Source: Macrosoma leucophasiata
Lineage: Eukaryota; Arthropoda; Insecta; Lepidoptera; Hedylidae
Length of the DNA stretch: 64,000 bases
Assembly (NCBI GenBank): GCA_036365455.1
Contig: JAWQUS010000032.1
Span: forward strand, 15,260,001 to 15,324,000
Direction of reading: 5' to 3'
Both the position numbers and the translations under genes were made by a program. Of this stretch, positions 12,201-26,200 are shown one piece after another. The stretch's first letter is position 1. Each line of letters starts with the position of its first letter. Under the pieces are notes generated by a model, which did not search any database, was not told the origin of the DNA, and was given only the letters and a program-made list of their open reading frames with translations.

Positions 12201-14187
12201 TTGCGACAACTGGGTATGACGCGCTCCGAGATGGGCCAATTTTTTTTGTGTCGTTAAGTTAACAGTCAAGCAGACGGGCCACCTGATGGTAAGTGGTCAC
12301 CGTCGCCTATGAACATTTGCAACGCCAGGGGAGTTGCCGACGCGCTGCCAGCCGTGAAGGACTCTTTTGACGCCATTTTTAAAGAACCCCATATTGTAGC
12401 ACCGAGGGAACACCTCAGAGGGAAGTTTATTGTGTACCCTTGTGATTTACTACATACCACCAAAGAAACCCAGCAGTTCACTCCTGCGTTGGTGAAGTTC
12501 AGGGCTCAAGATCCTTGGTGATAAACTCAAAGTACAGTCAAACCAATGTTACCGCAGTCTGCCCGAGACTGCGAGCGCTTAAAAGATGCATTTACCTCTG
12601 CCTACCCCTTCCGGGATTATAAGCGTGATGTTACGTTTAGAGTATAAAAATGTTAGTATAATAAATGTAAGTAGAGGTATGTAAACTTACTTTTCCAAAG
12701 TCAACATTTTTATTTGGTCCTCTTCATAGTGAAGGTTATAAGCATCTCGTAGTAATGCGCCAATAGCTTGCATCTTATTAGCCTCTAACTCTAAGCTTTG
12801 TAATGTTGCTGTATCTGGTACTGTGTTTGAAAGTTTAAAACCTGTAAATTTTTGAACTGCATCAAATTCTGGAAGAAATATTTGTATGGCCTACTGATAT
12901 TTGTTTCGGCTCTGGGTGTTTGTGTATGTGTTGTGTGGGTACTACCCACGATACAGGTTTAAACTACTTTAAACCTAGTGTGGGGCTGTGAGTGTAAGCG
13001 TATTTATGTTTTTATTTAACATCAATGTGAACTACATGCTTGTTTACCACTTCCATTACATAAAACAAACTCCAGTCGAGAGACGTCCACTGCTAGACAA
13101 AAACCTTCCTCATAGATTGAAGACGATGCCATAACGAATGGTCGTGGCCCGCCTTCATCCAGCGATTCTGCAATCTTTGAAGGCGGTCTGATCTGCGATC
13201 TCATCTCTCTGCTCACCAGGGTCGTCGGTCTACCTCGTGGGAGACCTATCCACGCTTCGTCTACTGTATTTGTAACTAGCTATCGCCGCGTATTCGTCCG
13301 CGTGAGAATTTATGATTGTTCAGTATCCCGGACCCGGACGAAGTCGTGGGCGCAGTTAGTATAAAAGTAGCCTAAGTTACTCCTTATTACATCAGCTATC
13401 TGCCAGTGAAAGTCCTGTCAAAATCGGTCCCGCCGTTCCCGAGATTAGCGGGCACAAACAGACAGACAGACAAAAATAGTAAAAAATGTTGTTTTGGTAT
13501 ATGTAGGTACAAATACAACACATTTTGTTAAATGCGGTTATTTTAATATTACAAACAGACACTCCAATTTTATCTATTTGTATAGATGTATGTTTATGTA
13601 TATGATTACCAGCAATATATGATATGTATATGATTACCAGCAATTGAACAAAGTTGGGTCAGAAGTGACGGCTGCATGTCATCTCGGAAGAACGCTCGCA
13701 CTAACGATTGAGAGGAATTAACAGCTCTTTCAACAGCTTCCATCGCATCAGTCCAAGTCATTGTGGATCTACGATTTTCATTACACTGCCAAATAAAAAA
13801 GAGAACTATCATTTTAACACAACTCAGAGGCACATGCGAAGTATCGGTTTCATTTCGCTATGGAAGCGGTATGTATGTGTGTGGGTATGGTCCACGTTTG
13901 TATTCAACCGTAGAATAATCAGAATCAGAATGATCAGAATCAAAAACTCGTTTATTCATTTAGGGTGACCTTTTTTGACACGTCAAAAACCATAGATTTA
14001 AATCTATGTCAAAAACAAACAAAATGAATTAAAGTGAATACAATTGATATACTGGTGGTAGAGCTCCAGTGACGGAGCTCGCAGGCGTAGGCACCACCGC
14101 ATTACCTAATATACTTGCCGCTAAATGGTAGTGTTTAGCACTGTCGTGTTCCGGTCAGGTGGTAATGTACGGCCCGGTACGGTACGG

Positions 14188-14229
<42 letters not shown>

Positions 14230-17200
14230 TTTTTATTTGTTTGACATATATATATATATATATATAATATATATATATATATATGTCAAACATGATAAAA
14301 AATATATGTATACTTAGTCAAGAATATCACTAAGATAAAACTAAATATAATATACTAATGTATCAGTAGAATATCACATTTCCCCTTTACAAACTGATAA
14401 CAAAGAGTAAAAAGAAAAGAAAAAGAGTCATTCTTTATCATTCACCGGCAGAGTTCCAAAGGCCAATATGATCTGAGAAAAACGGGCACAAATAAACTCA
14501 GTAGACTCTTTTAAAAATATCTCTTAGGCATAATTTTACAATTTTCCATAATTTAAACAAACTTAAAATTAATAATATAATATCAACATTACAGAAGCTC
14601 AACGTGTCTGGTGTCTGTGTATTTGTAAAACGTCATTGGTAACAACACATTGTGCCTGTAAACTTACCGTTCTAACTTGAGGTAAATATACAATGGTCAC
14701 AGGTAGTTTTTCTTCAGCTCTCAATCTATAAACATCAGTTCCCATCTTCGTTGGAGTTATAATTATAAAGTACCTGTAATATTTTATACATTTCAATAAA
14801 AACTGTCAAAACGTTTGTGTTCTTAGGTGGTTCTTATATTGTACTAGCGGCCCGCCCCGGCTTCTTATCTGCTATTAGTCATAGCGTGATAGTATATAGC
14901 CTATAGCCTTCCTCGACAAATGGGCTATCATACACTGAAAAAACTTTTCAAATCGGACCAGTAGTTCCTGAGATTAGCACGTTCAAACAAACAAACAAAC
15001 TCTTCAGCTTTATAATATTAGTATAGATTACCTTTTTATACATAATCTTAAATGGTATGATGTATATAGTCCTAATCATCATTTGTCCGAATGGTTAGTT
15101 TCCCTAACATTATATCGCATAATTTCACGTGCAAAAAATACATTGTTCTAAATTGATTTGTCATCAATATTATAAAAAGTATTAAAACCGTTTTCAATAA
15201 ATATTATAAATCCTGAAATCTACTATTCGACTGTCTAAAATAAAAATAAAAACTTGGACTGAACGGTGCTCTACTCGCCCGCCGCATTTTTTGTAAGGGT
15301 TTGCCATATTTGATATCAACAAAATGTTTTTTTTTAATGTTTCACTCACTTGATAAAAGGACACATTTTTTTTGATACCATATCCACATATCTTACAAGC
15401 TTTTCTACCATATCGGAACATTCATTAGCAACGATGTAAATCCCTTCTATACGTCCCTTGCAGTTGTTAAAGACAGCTTTTGTATTATCCGTATCTAAAT
15501 CTCCAAAAGTTATTTCTATATCTATGCCTTGTTTTTGCCACTCTCTGAAAAAAAACGCATGTTACGATGGTGGCAATCAAGCAGGTAGTTAACATTGATA
15601 GTAAGTTTTTTTTTATGTATTGGAAGTGGCAAACAAGCACGCAGTTCACATTGATGTTAAGTGTTGACTGCAGCCTATAGACACCAAGACCAGAGGTCAA
15701 AGTACAGATGCATTACCACTCCTGAGGCCTAAGGTGTTATGCGTCCGTGGAAATTACAGAGCAATACTGCAACCTTCATATTGTACACATGACCGGCAGT
15801 CAAGATATGGATGCCTCACCAACCCTAAAACACACCCCGGACACTCGGCTAAAATGCCATGCTCACTTAGCCCGGGTTGCACCAAGATATTTGTTAAAGT
15901 TAAAATGTTTATAATGTAAACGGGACTTAATCGCGTACTATTTTAATCGAAGTATTTACCTCGACCCTGGACGTTTCGGCTGTAATGCAACGGTCGTGGC
16001 CGCATGCAGTTCACATTGATGAACTGAACTATGTAATATTCTCGTAAATAAATGATTATGATTATGATGTTAAGTAATGACTGCAGCCTATAGACACCCA
16101 CATGAAGACCAAGGTCAAAATGCAGATGCGTTACGACTCCTGAGGCCTAAGGTGTTATGCCTTTGTGCCGGAAATTAAAGGGTCATACATTACCACCTGA
16201 CCGGAACACGATGGTCCTGAACACTACCATTTAGCGGCAAGTACATTAGATAATGCGATGGTGCCTACGCCCGCGAGCTCTGTCACTGGAGCTCTACCAC
16301 CAGTAACAACTTTTCACCTTTCTTACATAGATTATTCAAACAATGATCAAACCTGTTCTTGAGCGTCAGATATCCAGGTGGATTTAAGCAATGAAGACGT
16401 ACTTTCCTTGCGCCACGACTGATAAGTTTGTCCACCAGTTGTAAGCCTTGGTTTTCACAAATCACAACATGCACCGATTCAGGCGAACAAGTTAATCTAG
16501 AGAATAAACATAAATTTTAATTATATATCTTAACTGCCTCGGTAGCCTAGTGGTAGCAGGCCACTACTACTACGCTGAGGTCCTGGGTTCGATTCCCGGG
16601 TAGGGGGTTATCAGACATAATGGTGAAAAAGCCTTTGTCTCTGGTTCTATTGGGATCTTTCCATTTTCTGGAAATTTCCCAGTACCTCAAAGTTTGGTAA
16701 TGTGCCCGGATATGTCAACAGGCTCGCCACCTGTTACATGGGCCAAAACGTAACCGGCGAATCGTGGGTGTTTGCATGTATGCTTGAATGCAGGCATTTA
16801 CCTCTGCCTACCCCTTCGGGGATTACAGGCGTGAAGTTACGTTTAATTATATATTTTTTAAATATCGTTTTGGCAAGGATAATTCTGCAGGCACTCAGTA
16901 TATATAATAATAATAATGGCAACCCATTATACGTCCCACTGCTGGGCACGAATCTCTCCCCTTTTAGGGGGGTGGCCTGGAGCTTACTCCACCGCGCTGC
17001 TCCAATGCGGGTTGGTGGAGATACCTACGAGTTAGCGGCCAACCCGCTGTTGGATGCTTTCAAACAAAATTCAAAATTCAAATCATTTATTTCAAATTGG
17101 TCTACAAGAACACTTTTGCTTTGTCGGGTTATAAGCTACCTAAAGAGAATGACTTATAATAATAATCCAAAAGGTATTAATAAATACCAATTTAATAATA

Positions 17201-20200
17201 ATATTTAACCGATACGTAAATCAATTCCTTCATAGAAGAAAATGAAAAATCTGTTCGTCATAATCATAGTCATTCACTTAGCAGAGTTCCAAGTGCAGGC
17301 ACTACTGAGAAGAACTCCGCTACCCAACAAACTCAGCGTGTTGCTTTGTCAAAACCTTAGATATAATACGAATATTATTAAATAAAATAAAGATAATGTG
17401 AACGTCCATGGCATATAAATATTTACATATAAACACATATGCAAATACCCATCAACAGCTTAATATCGTGATAGAAAATAAACTGCCCATAAGGCCTCCG
17501 ACAAGGTTTAACGACTGCTATCTATCGATAGCAGCCGGGACCTACGGTTTAACGTGAAGCACAGAACCGCGCATTTTAATTTGCCACTAGCGGTCACCCA
17601 TCACACACCCGGACGCGCTTGTAATGCTTAACCGAGTAAATCGCTTACGCGGGGCCATGCGCGCTTCGTGCACTCAATATAATTCAAGGAAAATACTGGG
17701 GTAGTACTTTCCTTTTTTTTTTTTTTTAATGTTATGGAAGTGGCAAACAAGCATGCAGTTCACATTGATGTTAAGTGATGACTGCAGCCTATAGACACCC
17801 ACACAAAGACCAAGGTCAAAATGCAGATGCGTTGCCACTCCTGAGGCCTAAGGTATTATGCCTCTGTGCCGGAAATTACAGGGCCGTACATTACCACCTG
17901 ACCGGAACACGACAGTGCTGAACACTACCATTTAGCGGCAAGTATATTAGGTAATGCGGTGGTGCCTACGCCCGCGAGCTCCGTCACTGGAGCTCTACCA
18001 CCAGTAAAAAAGTTTCCTTGTTGTAAGTCGCCGTGTAGTAGTTTCCTTGTTGCTCAGTACCGATGGTACTGAGCAACTTCCAGAAATTGGAAAAGTCCCA
18101 ACAGAACCAGCGATAAAGGAAGTTACACCTTTATATTATCTATAACTGAAACTGCTTTAAATATAGTTATTTATCTGTAGCGTCCACTACATTAAGGCGG
18201 CAACTAGTGGAACACATATGAAAACCTCACAGTACTTGTCTAGTACGGTAGATGGCGTGCATTCGAATTACATCGCACATGCGAAGATTTCTCAAGAGTT
18301 GGCATATATACAACTTCCCAACGTCAATCGTTGGGCCGCGGCCCGCCAGGCGCTATCACCTCGCCTGGTCGGAGGATCCTCCCTTTTCGCCGGAGGAACA
18401 CTTCCAACCGTTCCTCCACATATCCTTTATCTATAGTAGCTCCCGATCCATGAATCGAACCCAGGATCCCAGCGTAGCAGTAGTTATGAGGTAGGATTAA
18501 AGAAAATTATCGAAAGGTTGCCATTGTGCAATGAGTATGTTATGTACACAGTATAATACGCCAAATGCGCGAGATATTAGAGCTTCTTTTACGCATTGCT
18601 TGAAATATGAATATATACCTTGATTTCGCCTGAGATATCGGGTCGCACATTCTAATCAAGACCCGTCCACTTCGTCGACTTGACTGAAGCAGCTTGAAAG
18701 CGGGGATGATGTCATCAGGCGAGTAACTGACGCGCGTCAGGGGTCGGACGTACCCACGAGCTATGCCGTTTTGCACAAGCTCGTAGAGTTTCTGATTTAA
18801 AAAAGTTATATAGATAAACTAGCCGTGCCCGCGACTTTGTCCGCGTACAATTAAACAAAATTATTTGACAGCTGGCATAACATAATTAAAAGTAGCCAAA
18901 GAGCTATCTGCCAGTAAAAGTCCAATCAATATCGATCTAGCCATTCCCGAGATTAGCCGGAATAAACAGACAGATTGACAAAGATAGAAAAAAAAATAGT
19001 TTTAAGTATTTTTTTTTAAGAAAAATGGAATGAAATATTTGGCTTCAGGCGAGACTCGAACTCGCGGTCACTACTGCCACCAAATAAGGCAATGCAATAA
19101 ATGTGAAGGAAAGATTTGATAAATCGGGCAGGACTTCGGTAGCTCAGTTGGCTGGACTAGATTCCCAGTAGCCGTGAGTTCGAGTCTCGCCTGAACTAAA
19201 TTTTTTATTTAAAAAAATATATTTTACTAGCATTTGTAATTGCAAAGTAATATAAAAACAAATACGTTTTACTTTTACAAATTTACCTCGCGAACATAAA
19301 ACAAAAAAAAAACAACCTTCATGTCTTCAACGTGATTATGTGTGAAGATAGTAGAGAAGTCAACGGGCATGTAGCTTCTCTGCCAGGTGAGATGATGCAA
19401 GTCCAAAGCAAACTTCTCCTTGCTGTGGATTTGGGCCGTATCCAAGGTAACGCCACAGAACGCGCAGCAGCTAAAAGATATCTACAAAAAAAAGTTTCAT
19501 AGGTAATTAAACAATATACAAAGAGCTAAAAATATACCTAAGCCTATGGCTGCTTTTACATTATTCATTGAGCTAGATCAGTGATTCCCAAAGTTGTCCA
19601 TACAGACCCCCTGGGGTCCATGGGAGACTCGATGGGGTCTACGTATATGCGTAAATAAAAATGGGATATATGGTGGATGTTTTATATGTTTTAATGGATA
19701 TTTTACTGGTGGTAGAGCTCCAGTGACGGAGCTCGCGGGCGTAGGCACCACCGCATTACCTAATATACTTGCCGCTAAATGGTAGTGTTCAGCACTATCG
19801 TGTTCCGGTCAGGTGGTAATGTACGGCTCTGTAATTTCCGGCACAGAGGCATAACACCTAATGCCTCAGGAGTGGCAGCGCATTTGCATTTTGACCTCTG
19901 GTCATTGTGTGGGTGTCTATAGGCTGCAGTCATCACTTAAGTGTGAACTGCACGCTTGTTTGCCACTTTTATTACATAAAAAAAATATATATATATATAT
20001 ATGGGAAAGTGATATAAATGTTAGCAAGGGGATCCACCGAAACCAGAAAAAATTGAAAGGGGTCTACAAGTAAAATAGTTTGGGAACCTCTGAGCTAGAT
20101 AAACACACAGATAAACTTATAATGGTTTTATGTGTCTTCGCATGTAACATCCTAGTTATAAAATTGTTTGTAAAAAAAAAAAGATCCGGACGAATTGAGA

Positions 20201-23200
20201 ACCTCCTTTTTTTGAAGTCGGTTAAAATTAAAAAAAAACAGAATTGATTCAATATTTTGGTCCAATAATACTTTTTATCCTGAAATAGATATATCAAACA
20301 TACGCATATAAAAACATACATTTCTGAGGCCTCCTGATACACAACTGAGGACTATATCACACCCTTCTCCATCAGTTGCCTTTAAGATATTTTCTCCAAA
20401 ACTATGATCCCTGGATGAAGCTATGTGACTCTCTGTAATGATTAAAAAAACATCAGTTAAGAACTATATACTTTGCCATATCAAGTTTAAAACTTTCAAT
20501 ATTACGATTTTTGCTTTACATTTATATACATCATATACGGAAATATACATAATATATTTCCGTATATTATGTATATTCACATAATAATTAATTGAAGGTA
20601 CCTAATGTTTTCAAAAACGTATTCTTTTATGCTGAAAAGGTTTAAATGAAATCGTATGTCATCAAAATTCAACTGCTTTTCTACACAAAACAAAATCTAA
20701 TATCCAAAGCATATCGTTAATATAAAACATTTCTTAAAAGTATTAAAATTAAGGTTCGGTTGTACCAAAATTTTTGCTAAAGTTAATGTAAAATTTTACA
20801 TCCTCCTTTTCAACTTCAGCAAATTTGTTGAAGTTAGAGAAGGACGTAAAATTCAACATTAACAATAATAACTTCAAGAAATATTTTGTGCAACTGACCC
20901 TAAGAGTAACTACAATTGATAAAAAAAAGATGACTTAGTCAATAAAAAAAATCTATAAACTATTTGTTAGATTACTATCATTACATCATTGATTATATTA
21001 GGTTGGGGAAAAAGTTTCTTCGCATTTTTAAGATAATTCAAAACATTTTTTAATAAAGTTTATTTAAATTTAACTAAAGTATGTATGTACCGTTTTGTTC
21101 GATAACCTTTTGCCATCTTGTAGGTAGGGACATGATCCCATTGCTATAAAATTTTTGGGACTTCTCATCAAAATACCGCGACAAGTGGATTTGGCAGTCC
21201 TCTCGTGATGTTAACCTAACATTGCATAAAGAATTCTGAAGAGACCGAAACAGGTGGAAATCTGAAGGTGCAAGGTCAGGACTATACGGCGGATGCATTA
21301 ACACCTCCCAGCCAAACTCTCTTAATTTTTGCTGAGTGGCTATAGATGTGTGAGGTCTAGCGTTATCATGATGAAACACCACACCCCTTCTGTTGATCAA
21401 TTCCGGCCGCTTTCTCTCAATGCTTTAATCTCATCAGTTGTTCGCAGTAGAGTTCAGAATCGATAGTCCTGCCTGGTGGTAATAGCTCATAATGAATAAT
21501 GCCCTTCCAATCCCACCACACACACAACATCACCTTATTGCGAGTTAACCCGGGTTTCGCCACAGTCTGTGAAGCCTGACCGGCCTTTGACCACGACCGT
21601 TTTCGCACGTTCTTGTCGTACGTGATCCACTATTCATCACCAGTTATCAGCTTCTTCAAAAATGATTCGGTTTCATTTCGTCGTAATAAAGAATCACAAA
21701 TGAGTACACGGTTCATTAGGTTTCTTTCAGTGAGCTCGTGAGGTACCCAAATATCGAGCTGTTTTTTGTACCCAGCTTTTTTCAAATGCGCCAAAACTGT
21801 TTTGTGATCAATTCTCAGTTCTTCAGCTACGTCGTAACTACTGATATGTCGATCTTGCTCCACTTTTTCAAAAATGGCATCCATTTTATCCGTAATAGGC
21901 GACCAGAGCGAGATGCATCTTTGACATCAAAATTTCCGGATTGAAAACGCTTAAACCAAATTTGTGCTACTCTCACAGACACTGCACTAGGTCCATAAAC
22001 ATCGCAAATTTTTTTCGCGGCTTGCGTTGCATTTTTACCTTTTTTGTAGTAAAATTTTAACATGTATCGAATTTCTTCATTAGATTCACTCATCTTGACA
22101 GTACGAAAAACAAATGAAAATCACACATTTGCCTAATTTGAATTTGGAATTATGTTCTTTAAAATTTCAACTTTCAATGATACCAAAACGAGCCAGATAC
22201 AAATACTACAGCCAAAGAGATTTTATTACAAGTTCATACATACTATAATGCGAAAAGACTTTTTCCCCAACCTATTACTATCGAATATTTTGTATATTTC
22301 TGAGTCATCTTTCAAAGTAGTAACCTATAACATATGACAAAATTTTACTTTTTTTATGTAATGGAAGTGGCAAACATGCATGCAGTTCACATTGATGTTA
22401 AGTGATGACTGCAGCCTATAGACACCCATACATAGGCCAAGGTCAAAATGCAGATGCGTTACCACTCATGGGGCTTAATTTCTTTGGCGGTGATTACAAT
22501 TAAATATCTTACTTCTCTTATATACCTTTAATTTTGGGGAACAGTTTCAACAACAATTGCTTCTTGTTGTTATCGCTGACTGTTGTGAAGACCGTGCAGC
22601 CGTGAGCCAAGGCAATAGATATTGCTGCTTGACCTAGAGCCCCTGCCCCGCCCAATATTAAGACCTTCATTCCTTTGGACATTTCAGTTTTGATACTCTG
22701 CAACGGGATATCATTTAATTTGGGTTCAAAAACAAATTAATATTTTTAATCTGCTTAAAAAAGGTTTTGAAAAAATTTTACTACTCCTATATTTAGTAAA
22801 ACAGATTTTGTCACAAAAAGACTCAAGTTATCATCATAAGAAGAAAGAGCCATATTGTTGAAGCAGCAGATGGACCCTATAAGGTCCAAGAACAATAAGA
22901 AATCTATTGTCATATTTTTCGTGCTGCCTGAGGTATTAAAAATCATACAAAAGGGTAACCACCCAGGTGACTAAAAAGAAAGATAGACTTTTACAAAAAT
23001 CCACTCACCAGACAGTAGAACGCCAGGCAATAGGCTAATGGTACAGTGGCCGCGTCTTCAAGGCTCCAGTCTTTAGGCACGTTCCACAGTAGCTCTGGTC
23101 TTGCTACTACACTGCTGCTAACTGATCCCTCGCTTACCACTCCCATCACATGATCACCACTGGCATACAGAAAAATGTTTAAATAATGAGGGTGATATTT

Positions 23201-26200
23201 GTTAATGAAAAACTGGACGCACACTTGTCGCGTCGGGATCAATTTTCATTTTAACTTCGTTATATTATATGTAACACTATCGTCACACCACGGACACTCC
23301 GCCAAAATTCAATACAAACGCTTAATTTGGTCTCTATTACACAGACATCAATCAGTGACGTGTATGTACACGTGGACCTGTGTGCGTAGCACGTAGAAAA
23401 TACCAACCGTCGCCCACAAGAGGTTAGGTGATGCGGGGAAATCGGGCGGGACGTCGAAGTGTCCATTCTATTTAGTTTCTATTCTAGAAGTCTTTTACAC
23501 GTGCGCTTACATTTAGCTGGCAAAGCAAGACACTTAACTTTGACAGAAATTGGTTCTATAAAGCTTATTACACAAACGGTGAACTTAATCGAGAAAAATA
23601 ATAACATTCCCACCAGAAAACACTCGATTCAGGATTATCAAAATATCAAAATCCCTCCCCCACATAACGGGAATTGAGACAAAACAGAGTTCACTGGAGA
23701 AGTTAGTTCATATAAAAGGTCACGAAGACAAGCTGGTTTGTTTGATTGATTGATTTTAAATTTGTCTTGCGTAGAATCATTTAATTGTTCTTTCTCACCT
23801 TTCAGTGTTTCCACTAAAATCCATTCCATATCTGATTCTGCCATTTTTAAGTGGAATCACACCAGTAGCTCGCTTTATGTCACAGTCATTAAAACCAGCG
23901 TAATCTACCTGTGAACATGAGATGAATATGAAGATATTATCAGGGAGCAGCGGCCGTACCATGACCTTTTATTGTACACCTACACAGAAACGCTATTGTT
24001 TTTTATACGCTATTACTTTAACGCTATTACTGTCATATAAGACAAATGAAACAAGATTTTGGCAGCGCCTAAACTGAATCACAATAAGACTTCATGATAC
24101 GGGCGCTTGTCGCTTGATAAACAAGTGCTAGGACCAACCCAGTAGGCCTGTGACGGGTTAAATTATAGTTATTTGAACGGTACACAGTAAATAATGGGGA
24201 AGGTTTCGGTTGCACCAGAATATTTGAAAGTATGGTTATTGTCAAATTTGTCAATTTTTTTAGCTTGCTTACTTACTTTGACCAGAATGCCAGATTCATT
24301 GGGTGCTGGTGCTTCCACCCACTGTAAGGACTCCAAGTCACCAACGCGGCTGTGAAGTGTTACTACATGGTCCAGTTTTTCATCTTCTTTTAAATGAGTA
24401 AACTTGCCATCCCAGAGATCCTATTGAATAAGAAGATATTCGAAATAATTTGAAGTGAAAAGCTTTAGAGATATATTAGTCAACTAGCTGCTGCGCGCAA
24501 CGTCGTCGGCGTGAAGGCTCTACAGCACCAAACATACCTAAGACGCCAGTGTCGCTTTAGCATTATAAGGTCAATAGGGACATGGTACACACACTTCCGC
24601 TACTTCGATCTCGTGGAATCCGTGTTTGTAAACTCCCATATCCTAATATTCAAAATTCAATGTTTTTCTGAAAATATGTTTTCTACACTTGAACCTGAAT
24701 TTTAACTATTTTCATTCTAAATTTTATCCAATTTGGTGCTGTGGTTTAACCATGAAAGCGCCACAGACAGCTAGACAAATTTTTGCAAAGTATTACATTT
24801 CATCCAATTGCCACACGAACCAACGATGACGATGGTAAACACGTAGGTAGTTCATAATTTAGAGTGCTTAAACCTATTATACATTTGGGAATAAGTTCTT
24901 AAATACTCACCTCATTATTTTTCAACTGACCATAAGATACTGATTTCGATGTCTCTAAAAAGAGAGATTCGTAGCTTAAAGCTGGTAAATTGTGAAACTT
25001 GATGTTGTTAATCAGTATTCCACCACATCTGCAAAAGTTAAAATATAGTAAGTTTTTAAGTATTGGGTAAATATATTATTGTAATCATTTCTATACTTTT
25101 TTTTCATCAAAAAATTTATAAACGTTTTCTCTAATAATACGACGAATATAAAGAGACAACATTTCTTTATTCGTAGGTAAATAATAAACGTAACTTCACG
25201 CCTGTAATCCCCGAAGGGGTAGGCAGGGGTAAGTGCATGTATTCAAGCATTCATGCAAACACCCACGACTCGCCGGTTACGGTTTAGCCCATGTAACAGG
25301 TGGCGAACCTGTTGTAAATAATAATGAAACTGAGAATTCACATAGCTTATATCAATAACGGCATTAATGACGCCAATCTCTTTGATTCCTCACCTAAAAC
25401 TTAGGAACCTCCATTTTCAGACCATCAGAATTTACATAGAACAATTGGATTTTAGAAAGAGAGAATCTTTCTAAAATTTTAATCTTTGGTATATTTTACT
25501 GGTATGAAAATGCTCTTCTATGTAACGGTCTTCAGTTCACTGGCTAATTACATATTTTATTTGTTTAAGAACCAATGAACTTTCAGTTTTTAGGCATCAA
25601 TATTTAGGCAAGTTATCATTTCGTACTTACCTCGTAGAATCTTGAACTTCATCGATTCGGATTGGCATAGCAGCTTTCTCATCAATGTAGATTTTATCAT
25701 ACTGGTTATCAACGTCAATACAGATCTGTCTAATGTAAGTCGGTTGGCAAGCAAGATAGCTGTGCTTCATCGCATTCAACTGCAGCATACCATCCAACAG
25801 TGTGACCCAGTCGTTCCACACTATCAGACCTTCGTTGAGGGCTATATTTGCTTTATGGATACTACGAAATTCGGCGCTGCAAAACAATTTTTGTAGGTTA
25901 AGTAATGTTATTTTTTACTGTCTACTTATCAGATGGCATACCTACAGGTACTTTTGGACTCTTGAACTCTAGTAGTGGAAGCATAAATCAATCCCAGTCC
26001 ATTATAAATATGATGAATACAGTTTTTAAGCTCCGATCTCGTGATCGGATCGTAGATGGTGGTAGAACTGCAGTGACGGAGCTCGCGGGCGTAGGCACCA
26101 CCGCACTACTTAATATACTTGTCGCTAAATGGTAGTGTTCAGCACTATCGTGTTTCGGTCAGGTGGTAATGTACGGCCCTGTTTCGGCACAGAGGCATAA

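Larger units (their letters stand above)
13924..14482 (-). repeat. LINE 3' tail interrupted by nested insertion
   Basis: ctcgtttattcatttagggtg ... ggcagagttccaaaggcc matches 54094-54372. It is split by the family A head plus (TA)n at 14051-14284. Confidence 0.78.

Noticed and set aside
16283..16352. Extension of gene B exon 29 through the open frame to a later donor
   Set aside because: The frame stays open, but only the donor at 16352 restores phase with exon 30 and the KR alignment.
16702..17208. Plus-strand frame of 168 codons
   Set aside because: It is the body of a family B SINE running into LINE-associated repeats.
19130..19200. Possible functional tRNA gene
   Set aside because: A and B boxes are present, but the cloverleaf cannot be completed and the unit is part of the repeated family C.
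20998..22275. Active mariner
   Set aside because: At least two frame shifts and a stop next to a catalytic aspartate make the transposase non-functional.
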